A stretch of 64,000 bases of DNA from Melastoma dodecandrum. Lineage: Eukaryota > Streptophyta > Magnoliopsida > Myrtales > Melastomataceae. Location: assembly GCA_029817715.1 (NCBI GenBank), contig JARUPY010000465.1:4267501-4331500 (forward strand). Direction: 5' to 3'. The notes below the pieces were generated by a model that worked only from the letters and a program-made list of their open reading frames with translations, did no database searches and had not been told where the DNA came from. The position numbers and the translations under genes are program-made. Positions 1 to 12,289 of the stretch are shown piece after piece; the stretch's first letter is position 1, and each line of letters opens with the position of its first letter.

Positions 1-403
1 TCTCTGGGTAATGAATGAGACAGCTCGAGTCATTTTCTGTGGCTACATCCTGTAGCATTCTTCGTCATGCTACACACGGAACGCGTGGTCTGGCTCCTGT
101 TGTTTGAACTTGTGGGTAGTCTGGACATCAGACCAAGTCGTTAGTGGGGAATTGATGGGAAAAAGTTTAGGCCAGTCGCTATGTTCGGTACTCAAACCAG
201 GATTTGGTCCGTAGCAATGACCGAGAAAAGTCTGGGTCCCTGTTTAGCAGGAACAAAGATGCTTCCTTGCGTACTTTTTCCATTACTCCACGCTTAGAAT
301 GTTCTTTCCCCTATTTTTGGTGCTTGTCTGGATTGTCTTTTGCCGTCCGACCATCAGCTATAAAAACAGGATAATTGTCTCTTTCATCAGTAACAAAAAG
401 AAG
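1..403 (+). promoter_or_regulatory. Upstream region of the alpha-amylase gene
   Basis: No gene is seen in this stretch. A TATA box (TATAAAAA, 359-366) lies about 40 bases before the ATG at 404, which fits a short leader. A TAACAAAA word at 391-398 resembles the gibberellin response element of cereal amylase promoters, but it lies downstream of the TATA box and so is probably leader sequence. No convincing TATCCAC box was seen. Confidence 0.5.
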
Positions 404-1900
404 ATGAGGATCCTTGCTCTTCTTGTTCTTCTTCAGCTTGCTGGCGGAACATCTTCTGCTGTGCTTTTCCAGGTACGAGGATTCAGCCCCCAAGCTCCCT
501 TTCAACTGCATGGATCGTAATTTTTTACTCGTGTCTATGTGTGTGTCAGGGGTTCAACTGGGATTCGTGCAACAAGGCGGGAGGATGGTACAATTCTCTC
601 CGGAATGGGATTCCAGACCTTGCCGCTGCGGGGATCACGAACGTCTGGCTTCCTCCGCCTTCTCAATCAGCAGCGCCTCAAGGTACTTGATGCACAGATC
701 CACGTTGGGAGACTCCCGTTCAACTTAGTTTGCTGCAGTGAGAAAACTGTTCTCTTGCAATTCAGGGTATTTGCCGGGGAGACTGTATGACCTCAATGCA
801 TCAAAGTACGGCAATCAAGGTGAACTCAAGTCTCTTGTTGACGCGTTTCATGGAGCGGGTATCAAGTCCGTCGCGGACATAGTGATAAACCACAGGACTG
901 CCGAGAGGAAGGACAACAGGGGGATATGGTGCATCTTTGAGGGCGGTACGCCTGATGATCGTCTGGATTGGGGTCCGTCGTACATCTGTCGGGACGACAC
1001 AGAATATTCTGATGGCACTGGTAACCTGGACACTGGTGAGGATTTTAAGGGTGCCCCAGATATTGACCACCTGAATCCTAGAGTCCAGAATGAGCTGTCC
1101 GACTGGATGAACTGGCTCAAATCCGAGATCGGGTTTGCCGGATGGCGGTTTGATTTCGTGAAGGGGTACTCCCCCAGCATCACTAAGATCTACATGGACA
1201 AAACCTCTCCAGAATTTGCAGTCGGGGAGAAATGGGACCCTATGTCCTACCAGCCAGACGGGAACCTCGAGTTCAATCAGGACGCACATCGGCAGGCATT
1301 AACCAACTGGATCGATGCAGCAGGCGGGGGAGCATTGACTGCTTTCGATTTCACGACAAAAGGGATCCTGCAGGCAGCCTTGGGAGGAGGGGAACTGTGG
1401 CGCCTCAAGGACTCTAAAGGGATGCCACCGGGGCTGATTGGGATAAAGCCCGAGGGCGCCGTGACCTTCATCGACAACCACGATACCTACTCGCAGAATC
1501 TATGGCCATTCCCCTCGGACAAAGTCATGCAGGGATACGTCTACATCCTAACGCATCCCGGAACACCATCGATCGTAAAACCTCACCTCTTCCTCCTCGC
1601 TTCTCCTCACCCAATCATCCGTTAATATTGTCCTCCTTCCGGGTGCAGTTTTACGACCACTTCTTCGACTGGGGGCTGAAGGAGCCAATAAGCGCACTAA
1701 TCGCGATAAGGAAGAGGAACGGGATCAACGAGAGGAGCAGCGTGAGGATAGCAGCAGCCGACCCCGACCTCTACGTGGCAGAGATCGATGGGAAGATCAT
1801 GATGAAGATAGGACCGAGATACGACGTGGGATCGCTGGTTCCGGCTGACTACCGAGTTTCTGCAAACGGACAGGACTACTGTGTGTGGGAGAAGAAGTGA
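404..1900 (+). CDS. AMY: Alpha-amylase (secreted, GH13)
   Basis: Endo-acting starch hydrolase of family GH13. Exons are 404-472, 550-682, 766-1574 and 1649-1900; together 1,263 nt and 420 aa, the usual size of secreted plant alpha-amylases. The first exon codes a hydrophobic signal peptide ([15 protein letters not shown]...). Family landmarks follow: GFNWDS just after the signal, the nucleophile Asp in GWRFDFV (about residue 197), the acid Glu in VGEKW (about 222) and the third acid in FIDNHD (about 307). The C-terminal beta-sheet domain ends in DYCVWEKK. I chose the ATG at 404 over the in-frame ATG at 299 because it directly opens the signal peptide and follows a TATA box. All catalytic residues are present, so it looks functional. 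Family knowledge suggests export to the apoplast or vacuole. Confidence 0.95.
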
Positions 1901-2669
1901 TGAATCTATTAATATGACTCCATTTCCGAAAGAGTACCTCCATAAAAGCAGCCACTTTTTTAAAAGCACGACTTTCAATTAAAATAAGAAAAAAACTCTT
2001 TTTAATATTATTAATATTAGATTAAATAATTTTGGATTAATTCTTATTAACATGGGTTTCTTTTCTAAAAAATAAGAAACAGTTCTGTTTGGAAAGTAGG
2101 AAAAAAATGAATAAAATACTGATGTGCTAACTGTCTGATAAAGTTTATTTGAATTTATTAATAAAATATTTTATAAAATAAAATAAATAATTTCAAACTT
2201 CCTCGAATAATATCCTAAAATAAATGCATTTTTATTCGTTATATGTTTCAATATAAAATTATAGACTCGCTTTTTAAAACTACGAATTTATTACGGTAAG
2301 TGGCCTTATTTGATATAAGAGGAAACAAGTTTTCGTTTTTTATAAAAATAAGGAAACATGTTTGTTATAAAAAAAAAACCGTTTTTTAAATTTTTAGAAA
2401 AAAAAAAAACAATTTTTTGAGTTTTCAAGTTTCTGTTTTTCAAAACAAGGAAAAAGAAAACAGAAAATAAATCTCAAATGAATGTTGGAAAACACGCACG
2501 TGTTTTAAAAATTATGCGGACGGAGCGTGTGTTGGGAATTAGTTTCGTAAGAGGGGAGGGGTATTGATGTACTTTTAAGTTTATGTTCAAAACTCATACT
2601 GGGGGCTTATCCCGCTCGTCTTCAACCCCTCAAGCCTTCCACCTTCGCCTGTGGCAGATCTGGCCGAAG
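1901..2669. other. AT-rich intergenic region
   Basis: Between the amylase stop and the CYPRO4 start there is AT-rich sequence with many A and T homopolymers (about 1980-2460) and no coding signal. An in-frame ATG at 2583 extends the next frame by 29 residues, but that extension does not look like the family N-terminus, so this stretch is taken as 3' flank plus promoter and leader. Confidence 0.6.
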
Positions 2670-4696
2670 ATGGGCGGCGCTCAAAGCCGTGAGGACCTCG
2701 GCCTCTCCGACGAAGATTCCGATTCCGAATCCCACCGCACTGCTGACGACGCCGAGACCTACCTCGATGCCTCTGAGCGTACCCCCAAGACCCCCTCCTC
2801 CTCGTCGATTCATGAGGTCGAGGAAGCCCTCCAAGCTCTGAAGCTCAAGTACGGCTCCCCGTCGCCAAACCCTACAACGATCAAGAACCCCGTCAAGCTT
2901 TACCTCCACGTCGGGGGGAACACCCCCAATGCCAAGTGGGTGGTCTCCGAGAAGGCTACATCCTACGATTTCGTTAAGGGGCGGTACTCTGGCTCTGAGG
3001 ATGGAGGTAGTTCTGAGGACGTTGATGGGGGATTTGGAGGGAGTAGGTGTTGGGTTCTGAAGGTCGGGACGAAGGTTAGGGCTAGGGTTGGGGTTGAGAT
3101 GGGGTTAAAGTACTTTGGGACTCAACGGCGGGTTGATTTTGTGGCGAGTGGAGTTTGGGCAATGAAATTCGCGAATGAAGAGGATTATAGGGTTTTCATC
3201 GGGAGGTTTCAGGAATGTTTGTTCGAGAACACGTACGGGGTCGAAGCTACAGAACAGAACAAGGTCAAGATTTACGGAAAGGATTTTATTGGGTGGGCGA
3301 AGCCAGAATTCGCCGATGATTCTGTCTGGGAGGATGCAGACGATAAGTTCTCGAGGAGTCCAGGGTCGGTGACCCCTGCTAGGCCTAGCCAGGAGATGAA
3401 GGAGGAATTTGAGGAGGCGGCTAATGGCGGAATACAGAGCTTGGCGCTGGGGGCACTGGATAATAGTTTCTTGGTCGGGGATTCGTCAATTCAGGTGGTT
3501 AAGAATTACAGCGATGGTATACATGGGAAGGGAGTTTTTGTAAACTTTGGCGGTGGCAGCATGACTGGTGCCGGGGTAGGATCAACTGGCACGCATTGCA
3601 CGCCTAAGAAGGCATTGCTGATGAGGGCAGAAATGAACATGCTCTTAATGAGTCCGTTTGACGCAGGGAAGCCGCACGCTAGGGGATTACATCAGCTTGA
3701 TATTGAGTCGGGAAAGATAGTGACGGAGTGGAAATTTGAAAAGGATGGGACTGATATTACGATGAGGGATATTGTGAACGACAGTAAGGGTGGACAGTTG
3801 GATCCTTCAGGGTCAACTTTCTTGGGGCTCGATGATAACAGGCTTTGTAGGTGGGACATGAGGGATAGGAAAGGTATAGTCCAGGATCTTGCCGGTGCGA
3901 GCAGGGATGCACCTGTTTTGCATTGGACTCAAGGTCATCAATTCTCTAGAGGGACAAACTTTCAGTGCTTCGCGACGACAGGAGATGGATCTATCGTTGT
4001 CGGTTCCCTTGACGGGAAGATCAGGTTGTACTCAATCAGTTCGATGAGGCAGGCTAAGACGGCATTTCCTGGCCTTGGTTCGCCTATTACTCATGTGGAT
4101 GTAACCTTTGATGGAAAATGGATTTTGGGTACCACGGATTCATACCTGATTCTTATTTGCACACTCTTCACCGACAAGGACGGGAAGATGAAGACCGGCT
4201 TCAGTGGTCGTATGGGAAATAAAATTTCGGCTCCACGCTTACTAAGGCTGACTCCTTTGGATTCGCATCTAGCTGGCACAGATAACAAGTTCCGGGAGGG
4301 ACAGTTCTCGTGGGTAAGATGAACTAATGCACTTTTTTGCTCTATCTGAACCTGCACAATCTGTCTGCATTGCCGCATTTCCATTTGAATGTTTAATTTT
4401 TTCGTGTGACTCAGGTGACGGAAAACGGAAAGCAGGAGCGTCATCTCGTCTCTACTGTTGGTAAGTTCAGCGTGATTTGGAACTTCCAGCAGGTGAAGAA
4501 CGGTGCCCATGAGTGTTATCCCAACCAAGAAGGCCTGAAGAGCTGCTACTGCTACAAAATAGTCCCGAAAGAGGAATCTATCGTGGCGAGCCGCTTCATG
4601 CACGAAAAGTTTGCGGTGACAGATTCTCCCGAGGCGCCATTGGTGATTGCTACCCCACTGAAGGTTAGCTCCTTCAGCATATCTAGCCGGCGCTGA
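2670..4696 (+). CDS. CYPRO4: VID27-like protein (CYPRO4/DEM family)
   Basis: Plant member of the VID27 family, known as CYPRO4 or, in tomato, DEM (defective embryo and meristems). Its biochemical role is poorly known. Two exons, 2670-4313 and 4415-4696, join in phase after FSW to give 641 aa, about the known plant length. The start MGGAQSRED matches the family N-terminus, with a Gly at position 2 suitable for N-myristoylation (inference). A Ser/Asp/Glu-rich segment follows (residues about 10-60), then a PH-like middle region and a C-terminal WD40-like propeller ([19 protein letters not shown] and later repeats). The single intron has a GTAAGA donor and a CAG acceptor. No damage is seen. Confidence 0.9.
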
Positions 4697-5171
4697 CTCT
4701 GTGATTCTAGGATTTCTCCAATATGTCATATCTCGTCCGGCTTTCAAGGATGTCTCGTCTTAGGAAACTGAACTCATTCCTGGGAATTCTCTGCTGCTAA
4801 AATGCAGCGGCATATATGCTGGCTTGATCGTTATGTATCTTTGGTCCTGCCTGCTATAATGCAGTGGCCCAAATGCAAGGTTGGAAGTTCTTTCTGCTAC
4901 TGGTTGTCTTGGGATATTCGAAAATGACAACGGTTCACGTACAGCGTGTGATGAAAGCGCCCGCCTGGTTCGCTTGTAGTATACGCCATGATATCAATTC
5001 AACCTGATTTGTCTGCAGAATCTTGCAAGACTGTATACAGTAAATATTAATTTCCACAAGAACTGGATCGATGACTACATCGTTGCTGAACAAAACGGGG
5101 AAAGCTAAATGTGTTACAGTGGTGATTGAATACGGGATATTGCTAAATGTATGTCAAACAAACGGTTACCT
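4697..5171. other. Intergenic region between convergent genes
   Basis: 3' flanks of CYPRO4 (+) and the WEB1-like gene (-). No coding or RNA gene is seen. Confidence 0.6.
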
Positions 5172-7763
5172 TTAAGAATGACGGTGCGTCTTTCTTCTCG
5201 CCAAAAACAGCAGTATCCTGGGGAAGAATGGTTTCTTCTTCTTCTTACTATGCTTTCCTTCAGAGTATGCCTCGGTTTCGCTGCTACTGGGCATTGTGGG
5301 ATAACCAGTAGGGTGCTCCGGGATCCTTATGAAGTTGCTTGGTTCCTTCATCTCTTCGTAACTCTGCGTATTCCCGACCAAGGTCTCCGCTCCGTGAGTA
5401 CTTCCACCCTCCCTCTTTTGCTCGTGCTCGGCTTTCCATTTCCTAAGCTCTTGCTCTATTTCCAACTTGCTTGCCTGGGACTTCTCTGCCTTTTCCATAG
5501 CGTATCGGAGCTCCTCCTTTCTCTTAGCCTTTTCCAGGTTCACCTGCTCCAATTTCTCCAGGCATTCCCGTTCAGATTCTTTCGCTGCATCGATCTGGGA
5601 AACCGCCTCTGCCACCCTCATGTTGGCTTGCTCCTCTGCCTCACGGGCTTTTCTGCTCAGTTCATAGTATTCCTCGAGTGATAGCTTAATTCTCTGGGTC
5701 ACGTCGCCATCAGAAGCAATTTCAGTCGATTCGCTGTCTTCTAACGCTTTTATGGCTTCTAAGGCCAGCTTCTCCGAGGCTTTCGCTGCCTCGATCTCCT
5801 TCAAGATTGCTTCTAGTTGACTCTGCATTGTAGTTGCCCCCTCCTTAGCTTGTTCTACTTCTTCCTTAGCTAAGTTTAGCTCCTGACGAGCACGTTCAGC
5901 GAACGATGTGGTACGATCAACCTCTCGTGCCCCCTGCATTAACTGCTTTGGAGGCGCAACCATCTTCTCTTGGTTCTCGTACTCTCTGTCCTCAAACAGA
6001 GAAATTTCTGACTTGATTCGGTCCAACTCTGCCTTGAGCGACTCGATCGCCAGCAATGCCAGCTCTTCTCTCTCCTTAATGGCCGCTATCGCCATTCTCT
6101 CCGCTTGCAACTCCGACTCTAACGAAGCTGCAGCAATTTTCAGTCTATTTACTTCAGCTGTCGATTTCTCTAGGTTCGACTTCACCGTTTCCAGTTCACC
6201 TTTCAATGCTTGGGGGTCACCTTTCAGTTCGTTTCCCTTTTCCTTCTCTTGATTCACAGCAGATTCCATGTACTTCGCCAGTTCAGCCTTCAAGTTCCCA
6301 AGCAAGGTTGAAGCTGTCTCGAGGTTTGATTTCAGGTCCTTGACAGGCTTGATTTGTTCGTGTAACTCCGACAATTCCTCTTCCACCTGTCGCAGTTCTT
6401 TCTCCCACTTCAGACACTCCTGTTCTTTTGTCATGGCTGCACCAATCCGTTGCTCCTCGGCCTCGAGATGAGCTGCTTGTGCCGACTCCAGTGCCTCCTT
6501 CGCACCAATCAACTCTATACTTAGCTCTTCGACCATTCTTTCGGCTTCCCTGGATGCAGCAGTAGCCTCTTCCGCTTTCTCCATTGCTGATACCTTATCC
6601 TCCACCAGAGAAACAAATTCCTCTTGCAATGCTTTTAATTCCTCTGTCACAATGCTGAGCTCCGAAACGGCAGCTGAATATCTCGCCTTTGCGACTTCGA
6701 GCTGTGCCCTTGTTGCATAACTCGCTTCGTCTTCGATCCCTTGCTCGATCTCTTCCATTCTGAGTTTTGCCAGATCAGAGTCTTGCCTTGCTTGGTACTC
6801 CTCTGTCTGTGCCCTTTCGACATTTAGCTTTAAATCTTCGACGAGTCTCTTGGTGCTATCGAGATCCTTCAGTATTTGCATCTTCTCTTGTTCGGAATTT
6901 TCCGACCGCTTCTTATACTCCGGAATCTCTTCCAGGGCCTTCTCTAATTCTTCTTCGACGAATTTGCGTCTCTGCAATCGGTTAATCACAGGGATTAGCC
7001 AACAGCTAGTGCTTGCAAGAGTGATAAGCTATGAATTTGTGACTGGGATGCTTTGTACCTCCATGGCCTGAACTTTGTGAGCTTTCCAGTCGAGGATACC
7101 ACCAAACTTGGAAACCGCTTCCTTCACCGACTCAATGGGTGCGGCAGTATCGATAAGCCCCCTTTCGTCCTCCGTCTTACCACAATTCAACGAAGGATCA
7201 TCAACTACCATGGGGCACTCTCGAGCTGTGTTGATGCGTAGAGAATTGGTCCGATGATCGTTGACTTTCATATCTTCCTCAACGGATGTGGTATCCGCTG
7301 TCAAGGAATTAAACGAGAATGGGATTTCCTTCTCTTGGGCAGCAACAACTTTACAACTAGAAGGTCCTGCAGGTACAACCCTCACAGGCTCGTCAAACAA
7401 AATAGGAGCTGGCGTCAAGAACTCCCCCGGGGGAGCAGCCGCTGGTTCATCTTCCAAGGTAACTGCACATTTCGGAGCTACATAAAAGCTAAATGAAGTG
7501 TCTTCGGCGGCGGGCCCTTCCGCCGCGACTCCTTTCCCTCCATCCTTTCCGTCCCGATCCACATCACATTGCGTCAAAAGGGGATCTACACCGGGACTCT
7601 GATTCTGCACAAAGATACTAACTATCTGGTCGTCTCGCTCCCTTAATACATCAGCATTGGAATGGAAGCCCTCGTCCCATCGGGGATCTAACTCGACAAG
7701 CGAGGGGGGAGAGCGAGGGCGGATCGGCGAGGCCGTCACGGTCAATGATTTCACATCTTCCAT
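5172..7763 (-). CDS. WEB1: WEB1-like coiled-coil protein (chloroplast photorelocation)
   Basis: Member of the WEB/PMI2 (DUF827) family. WEB1 works with PMI2 in the cytosol to control blue-light chloroplast movement through short actin filaments (family knowledge). Exons on the minus strand are 7763-7059 and 6971-5172, giving 834 aa against roughly 800 for WEB1. The N-terminal third is Pro/Ser/Asp-rich and disordered. The conserved motif [17 protein letters not shown] lies just before the intron, and [11 protein letters not shown] just after it opens a coiled coil of about 450 residues. A basic Lys-rich patch and a short hydrophobic tail ([14 protein letters not shown]) end the protein. The ATG at 7763 (MEDVKSLTV) is used; the frame runs upstream only through a TTG and then into a likely 3' splice site at 7816-7818, so the leader probably contains an intron. 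It could be a WEB1-like paralogue rather than WEB1 itself. Confidence 0.88.
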
Positions 7764-7815
7764 CCAAGTAAAACACACGACACTCCACAGGAGCTTCTCC
7801 AATCAGCCCAGATTT

Positions 7816-8649
7816 CTGCAAAATTATCTTTTAGAAACACCTTGATAAATTCCCAAAGAGAATGAAGAAGAGGAGATGCAGCTATAACCTTCTCGACATT
7901 GTCCTAAACAGAACAACAGGGAATTTACCAAAAAAACATTCGACGAGTTCAAATTGAAGGGTGGCGTCGTTGTTTGCTCTTGTTGGTGGGAAATTCAGAC
8001 GAAGGGAAAACCATGGGGATGAGAAGGGAGGGGGCAAATGCTAAAAATAAAGGGCAAGGCCTAAACAACGGAGGTGGTGGTGGGTCAAGTGTCAAAAATT
8101 AGCCTTCCTTTTTTACCTCCAACTGTCTGGACGGCAATTTGTCCTAAAGCAACATCCCATTCCTAAATACCAAGAAACATTGTCAGTGACTTGACTTTGA
8201 TAATTTTAGAACAAGACCCCCCCAAAACAACACCTGTTCTGGGATATCACCGAGTTATTCTCACAATTTCAAGAGGTATGAAATATCCGACTCTATTGTA
8301 CATTGATCAAGATTCGCACGCCCCGCCACCTAACCAAATTTCAAGTCCCGGAAGCAAAGAGCTGTAATCGGCGATCAATTGCCGCATCCCGGAGCGAACC
8401 TCTCACTGCAGAAAATACCATCATCATCTGCAATTCAAGAGGCTGCCATTAGGCCGGAGAAGCAGGAGGAGTTAAAGGCAGAGAAATGGTTGCGTTTCTT
8501 CCTGGTAGCATGATACGCTAAAAGTTCTAACAGAGGGAAATTATATAAGATAGAGGATTTTGACCTGCAGAAAATGATAAACGGAAGTCAGACTTTCCGA
8601 CTCCGGTTCTTTCCAATAAGTTTCTAGTCCCAACGATGAATGATGTTTC
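7816..8649. other. WEB1-like 5' region and TIC22 3' flank
   Basis: A probable leader intron of the WEB1-like gene (acceptor complement at 7816-7818) and its promoter, followed by the 3' flank of TIC22. Both genes point the same way. No further coding exon was recognised. Confidence 0.45.
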
Positions 8650-11447
8650 TCAGCTTCTCATCACTTCCTGGATGTGTTGGGAATGGCTTTTCCCAGGTGG
8701 TATGAAGATAAGATCCTCCCATCCCGAGTTCTTCTCACTTATCTGACGAAGTTACGAGACGTAATAATGAGCACTGACCACAAATCTCATCTTCAGCAAC
8801 GTTTAGCAAGGGTTGACTAATCATACCTCCATTTTTCGCAGGACATCCTCCAAACTTCCAACCTGTCAAACAAAGTTACGTATTTGTTACAACATACAAA
8901 AGGAAAACAACTGCTTTGGGATACCATTCCAACTTGAAATGAAATGAGAAGCACAGGTACAAAAGTTGAACGCATTCGACAAATAAACTAGTTCATCATC
9001 ATTTGTGCAAAGAAAAATCAAGCAAGCTAGCTGCTGATCCAAAAGATGTGTGGCATCAAGCACAAATTTTCCCCATGAGATCAGCTTTGCTTTTGTTTGC
9101 GACCGTTGCCCAACCAAAATCACAGCACGCTAGTAAATGCCAGGCAAGTAATACCATGATATGTTGGGAACTGCCTCTTGATGCCCTGGAGATCATCGAC
9201 AATTCCTTTTCAATATCCTCCTACATTATACAGCAACAGCAGTAAGATGGTATACCGAAAATCTGTCCTAAAGGAATATATCATCAGTCTCAAACTGAAA
9301 TCTACCTTGCGGAAATATATTGGGCAGAAGCGCCTGTTCTTTTTCTTAACCACCAATAGATCAGACTGCAGAGACACAAAGTACCATTGACATGGAGTAA
9401 GTTAATATCCAAAGATGGCTAGAGGTTTTTGTTTTATACGCATGTAAAATATCATGTTTCCTATAACAGGAGAGTAGGTGAAGGGGTTCTGTTAAAATCC
9501 ACGACAGCACACAAATCGGGAATGGACCAGTTGTTTTCATTGTTCCCAAAAAAGTAATCTACCACAAGATGATTTGGAGGGAAGTGACAAGGCCCACCTG
9601 AAATACCGGAACCCCATCAAACCCACTTTTCATATCTGCTGCTTTCAACTAGAATGGAAACAAATGACTGTCAGCAAGGAGACTTAAAAAAGTTACGACA
9701 ACACGATTGCACAACAACACCTAAAGAATTTCACATGAAATGTATAAAATAATATCTACGTAGTAATTCTGAAGTTCACACCTCATCAATCTCTGAATCA
9801 GGGTCTTTCTAGCTCACTCAGTCAAGCATTTAAGAAAAGAGAGGAGTAGAATGGAATGACAATTCCATTCGGCAAGAACTAAAAAAAGCCAACCAAACAA
9901 AGGAATGCTTGGAATGGAATGATCGCCATTCCACTGCATTCATTTAAGGTGGAATGGCTATTGCTTAGGTAAGGGAAGGGAATGGTCATCCCTTCCTCAT
10001 CGATTCCGCTAACCAAACACCCCATAAGTGTTGTTCTACCAAGAGTAAACTAAGCATCAGCAGGCCTTACAGCATTTCACTGTGAACAGAAGGAAACGGC
10101 ACAACAAAAAAGTTACGGAAAAACTAAAAGAAAATCTTCTATTTAAGAAAGATTTGATACCAATCTTAAGATGTCAGTACCTATACAACATCCATACATC
10201 CATTAGAAGTTTTCTACCATGTATTTTTTTTTTTTTAAATCTTATTGAAGAAAATAACAAGAGACCATGGCCAAATTGTTTCTGCTTTAAAGTAATCGAC
10301 CTATTTTTTCTATTCCAACTCAATCTTTCCATGATGAAGAAAACCCATAATAATGATAACAGACCTCGAGCGCATTCTTTATCTGAACTGGATCAGGCAG
10401 GAACCGGAAAGCAATGCCTTCGACTTTCAGCAAGTATACCTGATGAATTAAAAAAAAAAGGAATCCAACAATATTACCTCCCACATCAGACAAAAAAATA
10501 TAAGCAGCCCCAAAACAACTGTAATCATAAGCAATCATACTGAATAGACAGTCATAAGAGATAATAATCTGCTATATGCATAGATCAGACACCATAAAAT
10601 CTCCAGGTAATACTCAAAGCTTCACCGGTAGTTTCTCGTGAGGCCATACACAAAAAACAAACAAAGGATATCGCTTCGCTCCTCGATAAAATGGTGCGCC
10701 CTCATAATGAGGCTTGTCAATCTTCAGTTAGGAACAGGTCGATTAAGAAACATAACATCCTCAATGGATATGTGCGATCAATCACAGGCAGAAGGAACGT
10801 GAGTCTTTCTTTCAATGCAGGTAATGTCAGTAACACATGGACCTTCAAATTAAACTCTTTTTCCGGAGGGTACCTGGTCAAGCGTGATAGGCACCACTTT
10901 TGCCTGTCCTTTCAGCTCTCTTCTTCGCAACCTAACCTACATAAACAAACAAACTACCCAAGCATCAACATTCCTACTCAAAACTGACACTGAAATTCCC
11001 AATAAATTCACAACCCTGCGACGCCCACGCCCTAACCTGAGCCAGGAACGACTCCGCATCCTCCTGCCTGAAGCAAAGCAAACCGATCGACTTACTTCCG
11101 TCAGGATCCGACACGAGCACGAACTCGTTATTCGAGTTGCTCACTGTGTACACTGAAGTCCCCACCAAGCTCCTCGCCACGTGTCCTCCAGCTGCGGGGG
11201 AGCTAGGCGAACCCCTCGGTTGCGTAATCGAGGCGAAAAGAGGCGGAACAGGAGGAAGATGAGGTCGGGCGAAGCGCTTCGGGGGGGAGAAGCTCGCGGC
11301 AAGGGAGAGGGCAAAGCGGCGGGAGTCGTCGAGGCGGCAGGAGAGGTCGGAACCGAGGGTGAGGAGGAAGGAAGGGAGGGAGAGGAAGGGGTTCGTCCTA
11401 GTAGGCGGCGGCGTCGGCCGGGGGTCGGTTAGGTTGCGCCGTTCCAT
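8650..11447 (-). CDS. TIC22: TIC22, chloroplast protein import component
   Basis: Soluble intermembrane-space protein that helps precursor proteins pass between the TOC and TIC translocons of the chloroplast envelope. Eight minus-strand exons: 11447-11037, 10936-10874, 10439-10365, 9648-9598, 9365-9306, 9220-9155, 8862-8827 and 8742-8650. Every junction is phase 0, giving 284 aa (family about 270). The first exon codes a Ser/Pro/Arg-rich transit peptide. Conserved family strings follow: GTSVYTVSNSNNEFVLVSD, LLCFRQEDAE, KVVPITLDQ, VEGIAFRFLPDPVQIKNALE, GFDGVPVFQSDLLVVKK, FCPIYF, and the C-terminal GWEDLIFIPPG. Short exons and long introns make it easy to miss. Intron 3 (9649-10364) contains a GGAATGG-rich repeat. 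No damage is seen. Confidence 0.93.
9828..10025. repeat. GGAATGG-rich repeat in TIC22 intron 3 (probable PIF/Harbinger MITE remnant)
   Basis: The stretch has repeated GGAATGG/CCATTCC words and two ACCAAAC boxes (CCAACCAAACAAAGGAATGC near 9891, CGCTAACCAAACACC near 10008). The same vocabulary marks the right end of the PIF/Harbinger element near 39,980-40,040 in this window. Exact ends and a target duplication were not resolved. Confidence 0.45.
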
Positions 11448-11711
11448 TGGGGGAGAACTGAAAGAAGGCGGAAGAAAGACGGGAAAAAGGAAGCGACAAG
11501 ACGTGACGGAGGTCTCGGCGTAGCGGATGATCTAATCTCACTTGCCGGTGATGCCGAGGCTGTGACTGCCCAGTGAGGTAGCGCGTGGAGGAATTGGATA
11601 CCCTCCTTGCGCGTGGTTGTTTTGTTAACCCTTCACGGTGATAATGGGCTGGGCCTTACGAACAAGCTGGGCCGGAAGGGTCCACTTGAATAGCGTCCCA
11701 ACATTTTTAAA
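11448..11711. promoter_or_regulatory. TIC22 upstream region
   Basis: GC-rich leader and promoter upstream of TIC22 (minus strand), ending at the left target duplication of the adjacent MITE. No TATA box was clear. Confidence 0.4.
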
Positions 11712-11720
11712 TAAATTAAA

Positions 11721-12280
11721 GGCAAAATATCAATTTACAATTTAAGTCAATTTATGTTTTGTCATTAACTTAGTTTATTATATAATTTTATCACTAACTT
11801 TTAATTTTATTTTTATTTTGGTCAATCTTGAATTTTATCGTAAGCCAAACAAACCTTAATAGATAATTTTCATTTATCGACTAAAAAAGAAAAAATTACA
11901 AAAAATGAAAAATAATATTGAAACTTCTCGTGTGTTTTTTTATTTTAAAATTTTGATGAACAAATCAAGTGAATTGGAAGCCAAAGATGGACGATAGTTG
12001 TTGATGCTGTCAAAAAATACGCAAAAACGATGAAGGTCGGATGATGTTCTATTATGAGGCTGCTACTACGGGTAAAATGGATTATGAAGCGAATGAATGA
12101 GAGTAGACTATTATAAGACACCGGTCAGACTATATTAAGACCTTGTTTAGCCTTCACTAGAAGAAATTCAAGATTGACCAAAATTAAAGTAAAAATAAAA
12201 GTTGATGACAAAATTATATAACAAACTAAATTAATGACAAAATCAAAAGTTGGCTCAAAGTCGAGGACATATATTTTTCC
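11721..12280. mobile_element. Mutator-like MITE with long terminal inverted repeats and 9-bp TSD
   Basis: A 560-bp non-coding element. Its ends, GGCAAAATAT on the left and GGAAAAATAT on the right (reverse complement), start terminal inverted repeats of roughly 145 bp (about 11721-11865 and 12137-12280). The inner parts of the repeats match well, for instance around TTGGTCAATCTTGAATTT. It is flanked by perfect 9-bp copies of TAAATTAAA (11712-11720 and 12281-12289). Long repeats with a 9-bp duplication are the hallmark of Mutator-like elements; it has no transposase, so it would depend on one elsewhere. Confidence 0.88.
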
Positions 12281-12289
12281 TAAATTAAA

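Noticed and set aside
391..398. TAACAAAA as a gibberellin response element of the amylase promoter
   Set aside because: It lies downstream of the TATA box, within the probable leader, and no companion boxes were found.
801..1289. 162-codon minus-strand open frame
   Set aside because: Shadow of the amylase exon.
4091..4747. 218-codon minus-strand open frame
   Set aside because: It is antisense to the well-supported CYPRO4 exons and has no family motif.
7764..7802. Longer N-terminus of the WEB1-like protein
   Set aside because: It would start at TTG and continues into a likely leader exon; the ATG at 7763 is normal.
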